From Pseudofabraea citricarpa (taxonomy: Eukaryota > Ascomycota > Leotiomycetes > Helotiales > Dermateaceae), in NCBI GenBank assembly GCA_029641185.1, contig JAPWGK010000018.1, positions 992,001 to 1,056,000 on the forward strand: 64,000 bases of DNA, given 5' to 3'. A program made the translations under genes and the position numbers. Shown here in pieces: positions 32,301 to 42,047 of the stretch (its first letter is position 1; every line of letters starts with the position of its first letter). Below the pieces are notes generated by a model. The model saw only the letters and a list, made by a program, of their open reading frames with translations, was not told where the DNA came from and made no database searches.

Positions 32301-34043
32301 ATGTCCATCTTTTTTTATGTCTTCATCTCGTTGATTTTCCATCATCTTGCGTTTGCAGCAACACCACAAGCACTACAATGGTCGGAGAAAACATATGGCC
32401 CAGATGGGCCTTGGCGGGCGGTCAAGATTATGTATGGGACTCCAGGACAACAAATCGATCTCATTCCTGGAGGATTCTTCAACTCGATATTATATTCAGC
32501 CGCCTTATGTCCTACTGTCTGCGATGCCCAGATTGCAGGGCTGTACGACCCATCCGCCTCTAGCACCCAAGTTACCTTTCCCGAAGTGCCAAAAGCCATC
32601 AATGCTTCAGCAAGTGGTGGTGTTGAGGGGGTTAATGGAAGTATGGTCTTCGACAACCTAAATATATTCAGGCCAGAGGGCTCCCTTATCGCCACGATTC
32701 CAAGCTTCGATATGGCAGTATGGACGTCTGGATCAATCAGGTTACCAGGTGGGAAAAAGTATCCGTTACAGATTGGGAATTTGGCCCTTGGTGCTAGGGA
32801 TGTCAACCAAACATTTCAGAGGGGTGCTGGCCTACCAAATGCAAACGGAACTCTGCTTCCAAGTTACCTCTTTTCCCAAGGTGTTGTGCCTTCAAACTCT
32901 TATGGGTTGCACATTGGATCTGTAGCTCTTTCAATTCCCAGCTCTCTCTATATTGGCGGTTATGATCAAAGCCGTGCCTTAGGAACCATCAGCGCACAAC
33001 CCTATGCTCTAAATTTCCTGCCAATCGATTTACTCGACATTAGTATTGGCGTGGCCGTGGGGAACTCGCCCTTCAACTTCACCTCAAAAGTCGGGCTTCT
33101 GGCTCAAGGCAATTCCTCTATAGACATTGCGGTGCAGACACGTATTGATTCTGTCTCACCCTACCTCTACCTTCCACAAAGCACGTGTGACGCTATCACT
33201 GCAGAACTTCCAGTCAATTTTCAGCCAGAATTTGGGGTCTATTTCTGGGACACGACGGACGCCCGATACGAAAAAATTGTCTCAAGCCCTAGCTATCTGG
33301 GGTTTACATTCCGTCTTAACGGTGGCACCTCGTCAAACATGACGATTAATGTACCTTTCTCACTTCTCAACCTAACTCTTACAACACCAATCACGACCAC
33401 TCCAACCCAGTACTTTCCATGTTTTCCAATCAATGATTCGAGTCCTTATATGCTTGGGAAAGCCTTCTTGCAGGCATCGTTCGTTGGTGTCACATGGCAA
33501 GAAAACCATGAAGGTGTCTGGTTCCTCGCTCAGGCCCCAGGACCAAATACGCCTTCGCTACCTTCCGTTACAGCCATCGACCCTGAACAAAAGACAATCA
33601 TCGCATCCGAGAATGTCTGGATAGATACTTGGAAGAATACCTGGACACCAATAGGTTCAGAGATTGTAAATCTTCCTCCTTCCTCCAACAATACGACAAA
33701 AGTAACACCACCATCCACGGCGAAAGGAATATCAGGAGGTGTCATTGCTGGTATCGTTGTCGGTGCAATTTTCGGGCTCGCTTTATTAGTCCTCGGTTTC
33801 CTTTTCATCAAGAGAAAGTTACAGTCCAGGAAAACATCTTCTTTATCCTCAGTGAACAGCACAAGCGGTATTGTGCAAGAGTGGCAATATCCATCCGACC
33901 CACGAGACAACAAACAAGGACGGGCAGTGTATGAGATGCCGAGAAAAGATATTATGGAACTGCAAGCTTCAATGCACTTTGCGCAAAAGGACAGTTCACG
34001 GTTTAGCTTTGACCGGCGTAGTGTTGTGGAGTTGCAGGGATAA
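32301..34043 (+). CDS. membrane-anchored aspartic-protease-like protein, active site degenerate
   Basis: Single exon, 580 aa. Residues 1-19 are a signal peptide; a membrane helix lies at about 481-503 (GVIAGIVVGAIFGLALLVLGF), with a cytosolic tail of about 75 residues rich in Ser and Arg. The ectodomain has the pepsin (A1) plan: MYGTPGQQIDL at 44-54, SLYIGGYD at 215-222, and PCFPINDSSPYMLGKAFLQASFVGVTW near 373-399 as the second-lobe end. In active enzymes the GTP block leads to D-T/S-G; here it is I55-P56-G57. The second triad is D283-S-V instead of D-T/S-G. Many N-x-S/T sites. It is most likely a non-proteolytic cell-surface protein, perhaps a receptor or cell-wall sensor; that role is inference. 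Confidence 0.87.
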   Translation: MSIFFYVFISLIFHHLAFAATPQALQWSEKTYGPDGPWRAVKIMYGTPGQQIDLIPGGFFNSILYSAALCPTVCDAQIAGLYDPSASSTQVTFPEVPKAINASASGGVEGVNGSMVFDNLNIFRPEGSLIATIPSFDMAVWTSGSIRLPGGKKYPLQIGNLALGARDVNQTFQRGAGLPNANGTLLPSYLFSQGVVPSNSYGLHIGSVALSIPSSLYIGGYDQSRALGTISAQPYALNFLPIDLLDISIGVAVGNSPFNFTSKVGLLAQGNSSIDIAVQTRIDSVSPYLYLPQSTCDAITAELPVNFQPEFGVYFWDTTDARYEKIVSSPSYLGFTFRLNGGTSSNMTINVPFSLLNLTLTTPITTTPTQYFPCFPINDSSPYMLGKAFLQASFVGVTWQENHEGVWFLAQAPGPNTPSLPSVTAIDPEQKTIIASENVWIDTWKNTWTPIGSEIVNLPPSSNNTTKVTPPSTAKGISGGVIAGIVVGAIFGLALLVLGFLFIKRKLQSRKTSSLSSVNSTSGIVQEWQYPSDPRDNKQGRAVYEMPRKDIMELQASMHFAQKDSSRFSFDRRSVVELQG

Positions 34044-35115
34044 TCTGGTTTATGTTTACGTATAATGATAGTATAGAATTTTGATACCCTTATATAGTCT
34101 TTTGTAATACGAGTAGCTTGCGCCTTTCAATCGCAGCAGTAAATTTTCCAATCGGGATTATGTGAACTCGTACTCTTGACTTTGTTACGCAGTTCATTTT
34201 ATCTCTCTTTGGTCAGGGCTGTTGCTCGCTTAACTTTCGAAATAACCTCACCACATTCAACTTTTAGACTGTCCGTTCGCGGTGTACTTCTTCCTGTGGC
34301 TTTATCAGAATCAAATCAGTGTCTACACCAGAGTTGGATCTACACGTTTGGTTGTCTGAGCTGCATGCATGGCATTGGCACATCATTCACTACCACGGCG
34401 ATCGCTCACTGCTGCAGTATTCGCTGAAGAGTACGTAGATAACTCTGCGCATATACTAACACAGAGATGTCTACCTGGGAGGGTACTTCTCGAATGCCAA
34501 ATGAACGATATGCAACAATGTCTCTACATGGCACTAAATGCATCCACTAATTGGAAATTGCGTACTTCAGACTACTTAGTTATGATTCTTGTTATTCTCA
34601 TAACGCGATGGTGCATACCTATAACTAGCGTTCCCCGCAAGAGCACGTATCGTTGCGCACCAGCTTTTTATATGCAGAAAAACATGTGAAGGTAGACATG
34701 CAACATTTTTTCTATACACCACTAACTAGTAATCGCCCGTGGGCTATATAATGCTCTACCGTGGTTGCTAATGCTTAGCAGAGAATTGGTTACTACATCG
34801 CTCTTTTCTCGTGCTGAAATTAGCAGCTGCTTTTCATATGCCAAAAGACAGACGTGCAACAATTCTCTGTGCCTTGCTGAATACGTAGATGTACTATGTC
34901 TTATAGTACCGTGGTTGAGTCAGAAGTGTGAAGGAACCCGCTCTTGTGTGTTGGTAGCCTCCCAAAGTTTCAATTGGTTGGTAGCGAACATTCGCTCAGT
35001 ACTAGAGGGTTTCCTTTTACATATCATATATTAAGAATCAAAATCATGTACGTTCAGGCAGAATAACTCAATTGAACAATAGGTCAGGTCAAAATTCATT
35101 ATTCATTTCTCTCAT
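34044..35115. other. intergenic between convergent genes, with degenerate repeats
   Basis: 1.07 kb between two 3' ends. Open frames of 80-106 codons occur, but their composition and lack of motifs make them unlikely genes. Similar words recur around 34425, 34505, 34695, 34850 and 34880, suggesting decayed repeats. Confidence 0.45.
34425..34930 (+). repeat. possible decayed direct repeats
   Basis: Imperfect recurrence is visible: GCTGAAGAGTACGTAGAT near 34424 and GCTGAATACGTAGATGTA near 34875; ATGCAACAATGTCTCT near 34510, GACATGCAACATTTT near 34697 and GACGTGCAACAATTCTCTG near 34851; CTACCGTGGTTG near 34755 and GTACCGTGGTTG near 34908. Some differences are transitions, which RIP could produce. 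Could also be chance in low-constraint DNA. Confidence 0.3.
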
Positions 35116-36183
35116 CTAAGTCTTTTCTACATTATTCTGTGACCCCGAAGGAGAATTCGGAGGGAAAGGTATACGCTGCGGAAATTGACTGTCTTTCAGC
35201 AACTGCTCTCTATGTGCCATATCCTCTTCGGAAAGAAGTACATCTCCCTCTTCCTCATCCGCTAACCAATCCTCCGTCTCCTCCCTGTCGGCAATGTGCG
35301 AAGCGCGGAGACGTTTGGAATAGCGGAAGAACCTGAATGCGAAGGGCCATACCTTGATACCAATGATTATCAATGCAAAGAGTATCAATCGAGTAGGTCC
35401 GACGTTTGTATATATATTCGACAACCGCTGTACCACCAGATGTCGAAAAGACCCAATCCTTCCGTGTTCGTCAAAGTCCTGGCTTGATATATATCTGTAC
35501 CACGGAGGATCTCTAAAGTCTGCGCACCGGTATGAAAAAAGAGAACATGGCCGACTGATATACACAGCACTTCCAGCTTCTGTATTGACCCTGTTCTCAA
35601 GCCAGACACGCGCAATCTGAAACGAGTGGACTGGCGGATCGAGTGTCGGAAAAGAATTCGCGTCTCTAAGCAATATCTTGACCACCTGCTGCGTGCCTGC
35701 GCCCAGTATATCCAGCAGAATGACTGGTTTGTAGTTGAGATATTCGACTGACTTGTCGTCGCGTGGGTTTACCAGGCGTTCGTAGTCGAGTCTGAGCGGG
35801 AGCAGATGACCTCCGGGACCTTGAGGAACAGCTGGCCCATTCGCTGGGATCTGATATGCTTCCAGGAGAGGAGGAATCGAAGGATAGCGGATTGGGAGGA
35901 AGGATTGGCCTTGCAGAAGGAGTGTGGTATGGTCGGAAGTGAGCGAAATGTTCAGAAGGACCGCGCTGGGTTGATCCGTCGCAATGAGAGAAGCACTCGT
36001 CTCGTCCCAGGCGTATAAGGGAATATTCGGTGTTCGGAGGCGTACCAGTACATTGCCGTCAAGTGAGAGCCATTGTATGCCAGCGTCAAATTCGTATGCT
36101 TTGTCCGGATTGCGCGTGGTGGTTTCGGTAGCTGCGGTACAAGATGTGTACAGGAAAAGAGAAAAGAGAAGGGCAATTTTCAT
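35116..36183 (-). CDS. secreted-type I membrane protein, unknown function
   Basis: Single exon, 355 aa. Signal peptide at residues 1-18 (MKIALLFSLFLYTSCTAA); one membrane helix at about 265-283 (RLILFALIIIGIKVWPFAF); a 70-residue cytosolic tail that is strongly acidic (DWLADEEEGDVLLSEEDMAH) and ends in a Pro/Ser-rich stretch. The ectodomain of about 240 aa is beta-rich, with DAGIQWLSLDGNVLVRLRTPNIPLYAWD near the start and a late Cys pair (C213, C220). I do not recognise a named family, but the gene looks real: strong signal peptide, long uninterrupted frame and clean topology. It is likely an endomembrane or cell-surface component. It faces the NB-ARC/TPR gene across a 730-base divergent promoter. 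Confidence 0.83.
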   Translation of the reverse strand: MKIALLFSLFLYTSCTAATETTTRNPDKAYEFDAGIQWLSLDGNVLVRLRTPNIPLYAWDETSASLIATDQPSAVLLNISLTSDHTTLLLQGQSFLPIRYPSIPPLLEAYQIPANGPAVPQGPGGHLLPLRLDYERLVNPRDDKSVEYLNYKPVILLDILGAGTQQVVKILLRDANSFPTLDPPVHSFQIARVWLENRVNTEAGSAVYISRPCSLFSYRCADFRDPPWYRYISSQDFDEHGRIGSFRHLVVQRLSNIYTNVGPTRLILFALIIIGIKVWPFAFRFFRYSKRLRASHIADREETEDWLADEEEGDVLLSEEDMAHREQLLKDSQFPQRIPFPPNSPSGSQNNVEKT

Positions 36184-36916
36184 GTTGAAGGAAGAAATGT
36201 GTACTGGTATAAACTACACATCTGGTACATGTTGATTGGCTTGTGCAGGTAGTTCAGGTACATACACTTGGTGGGCTTGTGGAGGACAATGACTGATGTT
36301 CAGAGTCGAGAGCTTGAGGTCGCGAGCTTTCCTAATGAGGCAAGGTGCTTGGCGACTTGCGCTACTGTACATCAGGACTTCATGCTTAAACTCAGTTCGA
36401 CCCATTATTGTCACTTTCTATTCTCTCTCTACAAGTATCTGTTCTTCGCAGGTCACAGACAAGAACTACACAGAATAGTAAACAAAAGTATCCGGTAAAA
36501 TGACTAGCCGTAATTCCAACCAACCCCTGCTAGGGTTGGCTGGCCTCGCAACCTCCTATAGAATTCGAGCTCCCAAACTCATTCAACACCATTGCCGTTG
36601 CATTCAGATACTTCAATGACAATCCAATACTCATTGAGCTATGTATAATACTACAACAGTTGGTAGTCTACATAAAACATTCACAGACAGCAAGGCTGAA
36701 CATAATCTGTACGACTCCAAATCGCTAAGTTGGCGAACGAAGAGTTGGCATTAGACGCCTCAATCTCGATCGAGAATGCTTTGCTGTCGTAATTAGCCTC
36801 ACAGCCTCATTCATATGAACACATTAGCACATATCAATCCTCCGTACAGGACGAAACTTTGTTGAACTCATAGCAGTCTATCCTCGAGTTTATCTCCCCA
36901 AGGAGTATCTACTATA
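36184..36916. other. intergenic, divergent promoter region
   Basis: Separates the minus-strand membrane protein from the plus-strand NB-ARC/TPR gene. No coding frame supported. AT-rich in the second half. Confidence 0.5.
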
Positions 36917-39512
36917 ATGGCGACAGAGCCCTCCACCAGGCAAGCATCCGGGCACTCCTACAGCCATCTTGAGGTTGGTGGCAGTTCTCGTGCTATGTTT
37001 GGAGATATGATCACCAACCATAACTATTCTGGTATGCTGCATGCATTATCCATTATTCAGGCTCTGACTAGGTTACGATAGCTACACCATGGCAGCCTCC
37101 CAGCCACTGTTTCCTTGTTCCCTTCGCAAGAAACGATACATTTACCGGCCGGGAAGAAATACTTGAGAAAGTCAGAAATAGGTTCCGGACATATCATTCT
37201 GTTGCTATAACTGGTATCGGCGGAATAGGGCAAGTTCTACTTTGGTTGGCTGTATCAGATGTATGCTAATCCAAATCAGAAAATCGCAAATCGCCATACA
37301 GTATTGCTACGACTTTCAGGCTGAAAATCCCGAGAGCTATGTTGTTTGGATCTATTGCGGAAACCCCGAAAGAATAAAACAAGATTACGTTGACATAGCC
37401 CGAACAATGAAGTTGCCAGGATGGGATGACCCTAGTTCAGATAAGCTTCAAATAGTTTACGACTGGTTCTGCCATGGCGCGGGGAAGAAATGGCTGATTA
37501 TCCTCGATAATTGCGACGATTCAGAATTTATTTTCAGACCGGACTCACAACTTGACACGCCCCTACTACGTTACCTGCCTAAGAGTGACAACGGCCGCAT
37601 TTTGATCACATCGAGGGACCGGCGCGTGGCTATCCGGCTTACACAATCTCCCTTATGTGTTTACACTGTTGAGCCCTTCAGTGCAAAAGAGGCAGAAAGC
37701 CTTCTAACTAAGAAGTTAAAGAAAGAATCGGAGAATGAATCTGAGAATGACTCAGATACTGTTGAATCGTTGCGTACTATTGTGAAAGAACTCGACTATA
37801 TTCCGCTAGCGATCACTCAGGCTGCTGCATACATTGAGGAGTTATGTATCTCAGTCTCGGACTACTTGTCTATGATGAGAGAGCGTGACTTGGAACTTGA
37901 GGCACTTCAGTTCGACCAAATGGACATCACCCGAGAGTTCAGAGAAGGGTCTTCAAATGCAATATTCAAGACATGGATGATATCTTTCGAACAAATCCAG
38001 TCGAAAGAACCACGAGCATTTGAATTGCTGTTGCTGATGGCTATGCTTGATCGGCAAGGGATTCCAAAGACCATATTGCGTGCAGATTTCAGCAATGAGC
38101 CTGAGCTTAACAAAGCCTTAGCTCCACTACTCAACTTCTCGTTCGTTGTTCGCAAGCCAGATAACAAGGAGTTCAGTATGCATCGCCTTATTCAGCTTTT
38201 CGTCAAGAAATGGATTGAAGATGATGGCATTTTGCATAACTGGCAAGAGCGAGCAGTGGTTATTCTGGAAAAAGGCTTACCCTTAATCACCCATGAAAAT
38301 GCCGTAGAATGTAGGCATTTGTTACCGACTGTACACGCAGTGCTCGATTTTGGTCTAAATGCCGTGGAAACAGCACGGCTCCTTAGTCGGATCGCCCAGT
38401 ACACTATGTTCTTTGGAGATTTCAGAAAATCTAAGAGGCTATGTGTAGCATCTGCACAAATGTATGAAAAGCTGTTTGGAATTGATCATCACCGCACCCG
38501 TTCAAGTCTTCTCGAATTTGCTAATACATCAATGGCTCTTACTTTTGACTATAACGAGGCTTTTGATATATATGTGAATCTACTAAATTCATGTCGGCAC
38601 GATCCTGATGTCCTGCAAGAGGATGTGATAGGTCTCCAAGCCAAACTTGCGGAATGCCAATATAATAGGGGCAGTAAGAGTATTGCAATTCAAAGTTTGA
38701 GGCATCTCCTATTCTGGTATACAGAAAATCTGGGACCTGACTGTGAAGATACCATCAGGGCTACCTCAAATCTTGCGTTTTATCTGAAGATGGAAGGACA
38801 GTTATTGGAGTCCGAAGAATTATACAAGCAGATATACGAAGAATCCTTCAAGCTCTATGGTCCCGATGTGCCCGACACTTTAAGTTCTGGAATATATTGG
38901 TCAATGGCCCTTGCTGAGTTAGGAAGATATGATGACGCTGAATCTATGGCTCGTGAGATTCTTGGAAAGTCTGAGAAGAGATTTGGATCTCGATCTCTCA
39001 TGACCTTCCGTAGTAGAAGCCAACTTGCAAAAATCGTGTATGATCAGGGTCAACTGACGACTTCAGAGACCTTGTTTCGAGAGTTAATGTTTGATTGTGA
39101 CCAGGTTTTAGGCCCAAATCACTTCATAACAAGGGGAAATCTGCTTTGCTTAGCTCGTATTTTGTCTGATTTGCAGAGGTTCCAGGAATCAGACCTTTGC
39201 TATCGAGATTTGATAATTCGAAATGAGAATTATTTTGGTTCAGATGACAAGGGCCTTATTCTGCTCAAGAGAGAATACGCCTTGCAGTATCAAAGGTTGT
39301 TGGGCGAAGGTGTCAAGGATGCGGATATCCCAGAAGGTTTCAAGATCGCCGCCATTCAATATGCAGATCTCCTTGAATTAGAGATAGGCTCCGAGGAAGA
39401 TTCGTCGGATGAAGATTCGTCTGATGAATGTCATTCCGAGGGAATCCTAGCCAGCGAGGAACTTTCCGGCGAAAACTCATCTTCCACAACCAAACGAAGA
39501 AGTTCCATTTGA
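36917..39512 (+). CDS. NB-ARC/TPR protein (NLR-type STAND NTPase)
   Basis: Three exons (36917-37031, 37082-37229, 37280-39512) give 831 aa. Intron 2 is a GC-AG intron (GCAAGT...ATCAG) inside the Walker A loop; splicing restores TGIGGIGKSQIA at 82-93. Downstream are Walker B WLIILDNCDD (159-168), sensor RILITSRDRR, a GLPLA-like YIPLAITQAAAYIEE and MHRL (388-391) at the MHD position, so the NTP switch is complete. From about 400 to 720 come helical repeats of TPR/kinesin-light-chain type with spacing ...LYGPDVPDTLSS..., ...GRYDDAESMAREIL.... The tail is acidic, with two exact 15-bp repeats coding EDSSD at 39396-39425. The N-terminus is only 38 residues before the linker and holds no known effector domain. 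Such proteins act in fungal self/non-self recognition, oligomerising when TPRs sense a ligand. Confidence 0.9.
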
Positions 39513-40123
39513 GTCCTTCGGAAAAAACGCGGCGAGCAAATCACCAGAAGAGGTTACTAGCCCGAGAGAGGAATTCTAAGCCACTTCTTCATGACTATCA
39601 GAATACAGATCATTATTGTTATTCATTTCGACACACAGAAGCTCTGTTCTTCCTCGGTTGACTTCGTTTTCATACACGACAAGCTATCATTCCTGGCCAT
39701 CTCAGACGATTTAACTTGGCTTCTTCAATACTCTGGCAGTAAGGATATCTCGCATCAGTTGTACTCTCTCAGAAACGGAGGTATTTCGCAGCGATTTCTA
39801 GCAAAGATATAGGGATTTGGCGGACGGACGGACGAGCTTAAGAGACAGGAAATATGTTTCATAACTCGCATTTATTTTGCAGCAAAGCATAAAGACATCT
39901 ACTTGATTAGTGGTTACAAGTATATGCCATATCAATTTAAAACGGGCAAGATTGAATCCTGTAAGTTTCACCTGAGAAAAGAAGTCCGGGGGATTTCTAG
40001 CATAGCTAATTGTAAATTATAGCCTCAATCGCCTGTTGGGCTTCAGCAAACGGGTGTTTCTTTTTCTTTTTCTTTTCAAAATTCGTCTATTGATGCGGCA
40101 TTTCTTCGCTTTTGATCCTTTTT

Positions 40124-40148
40124 CCTTCTTCTTCTTCTTCTTCTTCTT
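40124..40148 (+). repeat. (CTT)n microsatellite
   Basis: About eight CTT units in a row within a pyrimidine-rich tract. Confidence 0.85.
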
Positions 40149-41055
40149 AAAATTACAAATGGTTTCAGAGGAATGATGATAGTATCCGAGTCTACTTTTC
40201 TATACACACAGACATGGATTCACGATTATAATAAATTCTCATTTCTAGAGCCCATATGTACGGTTCAGGAGGCAAGGTCGTTCGGTTGGTTGGTTAATTA
40301 GCTTCATGAATTCATATTCCAGGTAGCAAATGATGAAATTTCCTTCACAAATAACTGCTATTCCCATCTCCGCACAGCATATTTTTCTTTTCCCTTTTCT
40401 TTTCCTTTTCCAAAAAAAAGGGATTTGCCAAGTCACAATATCAACAAGGAGGTCAACCACCACAGGGTCCTACCTTTCTCCATCTTGTGATATAGGCCGA
40501 AACGGGACAAGTTAGAATCCCACCATTTTCGACAAGCCAAAAGGGTAGAAAAATAGAATGGTAGACTAAGCTCACGGGTACAAAGCCGATACATCACATT
40601 GTATATCATACTCCAGCCTCGCGAACATGATCACTTGGCTGTTATTATCCGCCCCAGATAAACAACCTATTAAAAGCCAAGAAGAAAAACCAGAGATGTA
40701 ATGCAAAGGTCAGCTCGGGGTCTAACCAGCACCATAACACCAGGGAAGAGGCATTAGGGAGATGTGCTCTCTTCAACCACCCAGACAATCAATTCATGTA
40801 ATTTAAGGTACCTAGGAAGGTACTCAGGCCTACATAATAATACCACCCCCAACAAACTCTCAACTCAACTAGACTTGATTTAGCCCTCGAAAAATCCCTC
40901 TCTATAACCTACCTGCACCACGAGACATCCGCAGCTTTTACTTCTTACCTATAACATTTCTTTCTCTTCCCTTCCACTTAGCGAATCTACCACCACTTTG
41001 CAAATAAGTAGACAACGAGTTTGGACTTGAACAAGATGGGGTTAGATTAGATATC

Positions 41056-41078
41056 TACCTCTCCCTCTCCCTCTCCAT
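41056..41078 (+). repeat. (CTCTCC)n repeat
   Basis: CTCTCC repeated about three and a half times just before TATATAAAC-like sequence. Confidence 0.7.
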
Positions 41079-41136
41079 ATAAACAACTTCAACTTCAGCT
41101 CAAATTAATCCAGAATACATACAATATACTCTTGCA

Positions 41137-41177
41137 CACTCCCATGCATTCCCATACATCCCCATACATCCCCATCA
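41137..41177 (+). repeat. CCCATACATC tandem repeat
   Basis: Unit CCCATACATC (first copy ends in ATTC) repeated in tandem, three to four copies. Confidence 0.65.
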
Positions 41178-41212
41178 CAGCACAACAAAATCAAACGAAT
41201 ACACACCCGACC

Positions 41213-41266
41213 GACCAACTGACTGACCAACCAACCAACCAACCAACTAACTAACTGACCGACTGA
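41213..41266 (+). repeat. CCAA/CTAA/CTGA tetranucleotide repeat
   Basis: An interrupted run of ACCA, ACTA and ACTG tetranucleotides (about 13 units) such as CCAACCAACCAACCAACTAA. Confidence 0.8.
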
Positions 41267-41370
41267 CAGATTTATATCTAAACCATCTTATCAATCAACA
41301 GATCTAAAAAAAAAGTACATGTGATCGATCCCTACTATTTATCTTATCATGAGTGACTATTGTAATCAAA

Positions 41371-41389
41371 TTGATTGATTGATTGATTC
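41371..41389 (+). repeat. (GATT)n microsatellite
   Basis: TTGATTGATTGATTGATTC, four to five GATT units. Confidence 0.8.
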
Positions 41390-42047
41390 AGAATGATGCA
41401 GATGCTAGACCAGATTCAAAAGCGAGACATGTACGTATATGCACGGCACGTACTCAAAACGCAATACAACGCAACGCAACGTAAACCCAACGCGCAACGC
41501 AGCGCAGACGCATAAGCACCACAACCAAGCTACCAAGCCACCACATCCACGACAGCCATCACGTAAATATCCCAAGACCAAAAGTCAAAAGAGAAAAACA
41601 GGGAAAAAGAAAAGAAGAATATCGAAAAAAAATAAAAAAAATCACAGTTCAGTCACTCAATCAAGATAGAAGACAAGCAAGATAGAAAAAGGTGCGAAAA
41701 AAGGAGTGTATATATTGATTTGAATGGGCGGGTATCAAAATCCAGCAAAAGCGCAAACTGCCAGGGTGCCTTTTCCAGCACCCAGCAATCCGTCAAGCCG
41801 GCAAACTATCTACTCTAAACCAGAGCGCGAGCCCGCGTCTCATCTCAACTCAACCGCGGAGCCCTCGTGTGTCATTTCAATCCGTTCTTTGTGCCCGAGT
41901 TTCCCATTCCCCATCCCGTTCCGTTCCCGTCGTCATCAGTCTTTGAAAAAGCCAGGTCCCCAAAAAAAAACGCCGCGTCGCTAAATGCAATATTCAGACA
42001 TATGTGTTTGCTCTTCGTTCAACAGTACTCTCATCATCCGCAAAAGC

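Larger units (their letters stand above)
39513..42047. other. 2.5 kb gene-free stretch with microsatellites
   Basis: Lies between the 3' ends of the NB-ARC/TPR gene (+) and the SUR7-like gene (-). It holds CT-rich and tetranucleotide repeats (separate entries), T-rich tracts near 40060-40150, and CAACG-type words near 41460-41500. No frame looks coding. Part of the right end is probably the long 3' UTR of the SUR7-like gene. Confidence 0.5.

Noticed and set aside
32301..34043. calling this protein an active aspartic protease
   Set aside because: Neither D-T/S-G motif is intact, so activity should not be assumed despite the fold.
34176..35034. three frames of 83-106 codons
   Set aside because: Different phases, no common splice solution, no family features.
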